5,457 bases of DNA from assembly GCA_964637655.1 (NCBI GenBank), contig CAZWUZ010000258.1, forward strand, positions 1 through 5,457, read 5' to 3'. Each line of letters opens with the position of its first letter. Within the stretch, counting starts at the first letter, position 1. This DNA comes from CAZWUZ01 sp964637655 [NCBI: uncultured bacterium]. GTDB lineage: Bacteria > DAOPZR01. A program made the translations under genes and the position numbers. The notes under the pieces were generated by a model. That model was not told where the DNA came from. It saw only the letters and a program-made list of their open reading frames with translations, and ran no database searches. Shown piece after piece: positions 4,541 through 5,457 of this stretch.

Positions 4541-5227
4541 ATGCTGAAGAAACTGCTGCTTGGGGCGGGTATCCTGCTCGCCGCGCTGGTGTTGTTCTGC
4601 GTTGGCTACTGGCTGAATTATTCGCAGGGGGTCATCGCCGGGAGCAGCATCGAGACGCCCGGGGCGACGCGCTGCCTCCTTATCGCCAGCCAGGGAAGCG
4701 ACTACAAGGAGGCGCTGGTGCGGAAACTGGTCGCGCGGCTGCAGGCGGACAGCGCGTCGGTACGACTGGTGGACGTCACGCAGCTGCCGACGGTGAACGA
4801 AGCGGACTATGCTGCCGCCATCCTGATTTGCAGCATCGAGTATTATGCCGCGCAGAAAGACGTGGCGGCGTACATCGCCGCGGCGCAGCGGCCGGAGCGC
4901 ATCGTGCTGCACACCACCTCGGGCCAGGGTGACATGCGCCCGCAGCAGTGCCGCATCGACGCTCTTACCGGCGCTTCACGAAGTGAACTGCTCGACGACC
5001 AGGCGGCAGCCATTCTCGCCCGCCTGCCGCGGCAGACACCAGAAGAGGAGCAGAACATGAACGATGAACGCGATAAGCAGCCATCAGCGGAACAGCCGCG
5101 GCAGGCGGCGCAACCGGGCAGTGCGCAGGAACTCGACGACCGCGAACTGGACAAGGTGACCGGCGGCGTCGTGAATTCCGGGATACTGCAGCCGCCGCAA
5201 CCGCCCGGGTCGTTCGGCCTGCATTGA
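4541..5227 (+). CDS. Membrane-anchored flavodoxin-like protein, with double-glycine peptide as C-terminal tail
   Basis: The 228-residue frame begins with a single N-terminal membrane helix (about residues 5-24, after MLKK). A flavodoxin-like alpha/beta domain follows at about 43-162: strand CLLIAS (45-50) with a QGSDYKEALVRKL loop and helix, VRLVDVTQLP, the DYAAAILICSIEYY strand, RIVLHTTSGQGD (120-131), then IDALTGASR (139-147). This resembles small FMN-binding flavodoxin-like proteins. The DALTGAS stretch (140-146) also resembles the D-x-x-[ST]-G-A-[TS] motif that ApbE flavinylates. A redox role at the membrane is inferred. From residue 173 the chain becomes hydrophilic and Pro/Gln-rich and ends in a double-glycine leader pattern and a short core, unlike a flavodoxin. 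The frame is unbroken, so this may be a fusion, or the tail may be a second gene started at 5057. Confidence 0.8.
   Translation: MLKKLLLGAGILLAALVLFCVGYWLNYSQGVIAGSSIETPGATRCLLIASQGSDYKEALVRKLVARLQADSASVRLVDVTQLPTVNEADYAAAILICSIEYYAAQKDVAAYIAAAQRPERIVLHTTSGQGDMRPQQCRIDALTGASRSELLDDQAAAILARLPRQTPEEEQNMNDERDKQPSAEQPRQAAQPGSAQELDDRELDKVTGGVVNSGILQPPQPPGSFGLH
5045..5050 (+). promoter_or_regulatory. Internal ribosome binding site before ATG 5057
   Basis: GAGGAG sits 6 bases before ATG 5057, an ideal spacing. It is part of Glu codons of the longer frame, so it may be coincidental. Confidence 0.55.
5057..5227 (+). CDS. Candidate 56-residue double-glycine leader peptide (bacteriocin or RiPP-precursor-like)
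   Basis: Read from ATG 5057, the product has a hydrophilic 37-residue leader ending ELDDRELDKVTGG. Relative to the glycine pair it has Leu -12, Glu -8, Leu -7, Val -4 and Gly-Gly -2/-1, which is the full consensus recognised by C39 peptidase-containing ABC exporters. Cleavage would release a 19-residue core, VVNSGILQPPQPPGSFGLH, rich in Pro and Gly with no Cys and only one Ser and no Thr. That fits neither a lanthipeptide nor a disulfide bacteriocin. The start has GAGGAG 6 bases upstream. The same frame continues upstream into the flavodoxin-like gene without a stop, so the peptide may be made as its C-terminus, independently, or both. No C39 transporter or modification enzyme is in the window. 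It could be a signalling peptide; the function is unknown. Confidence 0.55.
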   Translation: MNDERDKQPSAEQPRQAAQPGSAQELDDRELDKVTGGVVNSGILQPPQPPGSFGLH

Positions 5228-5298
5228 CCAGCCCCGCCGGTGCCCGGGGTGCGGCGTACCGACGCGGGCCTGTGGCTGACACGGTAGTATACCGCGGT

Positions 5299-5327
5299 TT
5301 GACAGGATTGCCGTCGGGTGATACATA
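5299..5327 (+). promoter_or_regulatory. Promoter reading out of the window
   Basis: TTGACA (5299-5304) is a perfect -35 box. A 17-base spacer ends in TGA, giving an extended -10 before TACATA (5322-5327). The predicted start is near 5334. A small inverted repeat CGGTA-GTA-TACCG (5282-5294) lies just upstream. No convincing start codon with a ribosome site follows before the window ends, so the gene or RNA it serves lies mostly beyond the window. Confidence 0.6.
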
Positions 5328-5357
5328 TTTTCGGGGCAACTATTCAGCCAATCAGTC

Positions 5358-5457
5358 CCCTCTCCTTGGGGAGAGGGCGACGCGCAGCGCCGGGTAAGGG
5401 GATACGTCCGGCCGTGTCTGCCCTGCCGCTTCGCGGCTTCCTCTCCCGGCGGGAGAG
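5358..5457. repeat. Palindromic intergenic repeat, dispersed-repeat type (runs off the end)
   Basis: The segment contains three hairpins: CCCTCTCC-TTGG-GGAGAGGG (5358-5377), GCCGC-TTC-GCGGC (5425-5437) and CTCTCCC-GGC-GGGAGAG (5441-5457). The two outer ones share the CTCTCC/GGAGAG core, as in the CCCTCTCC...GGGAGAGGG intergenic repeats common in GC-rich proteobacteria. No T tract follows any of them, so terminator function is not supported. Copy number elsewhere cannot be seen from here. Confidence 0.6.

Noticed and set aside
5231-5256. GC-rich inverted stretch after the flavodoxin-like gene, as a terminator
   Set aside because: Only short competing stems of about 5 bp form, and no T tract follows.
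5358-5457. Hairpin cluster as a CRISPR array or insertion-sequence end
   Set aside because: There are no regular spacers, no transposase and no target duplication; the pattern fits a dispersed palindromic repeat.

Overview
The window is GC-rich proteobacterial-type chromosomal DNA, probably gamma- or betaproteobacterial. The evidence is several sigma70-like promoters, Shine-Dalgarno sites and a GlgE-type maltosyltransferase; the sequence alone does not fix the genus. It holds no rRNA, tRNA, CRISPR array, transposase or phage gene.

Layout. (1) Positions 2-589 (+) are the 3' end of glgE (glucan synthesis from maltose-1-phosphate). It ends at a GC stem-loop that separates it from convergent genes. 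(2) Positions 633-1264 (-) hold two small genes. One is a lysine-rich, histone-H1-like N-terminus joined to a GcrA-like helix-turn-helix through an apparent -1 frameshift; it has a strong promoter in an AT-rich island. The other is a two-helix membrane protein whose ATG lies directly against the first gene's terminator. (3) Positions 1430-4005 (-) hold a two-gene membrane unit: an eight-helix protein with an internal duplication and a Cys-rich tail, then a GT-C-like integral membrane protein. (4) Position 4448 starts a split zinc-ribbon protein (-), apparently from a leaderless transcript. Its promoter is divergent from the one for a flavodoxin-like membrane-anchored protein (+, 4541-5227), and the two -35 boxes form the arms of one perfect dyad. 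(5) The last 56 codons of the flavodoxin-like gene carry their own Shine-Dalgarno and ATG and encode a peptide with a textbook double-glycine leader. (6) Positions 5228-5457 contain no gene I can support. They hold an extended -10 promoter pointing out of the window and a palindromic repeat of dispersed intergenic type.

The two strongest leads are the dnaX-like A AAA AAG heptamer placed directly before a stop codon in the histone-like gene, and the double-glycine peptide nested in frame at the end of a flavodoxin-like gene. Neither is proved here. A homopolymer sequencing error would explain the first, and coincidence of Glu codons with a Shine-Dalgarno would weaken the second. I see no evidence that the genes form one pathway; cell-envelope functions (the membrane proteins and the GT-C-like protein) dominate the middle.
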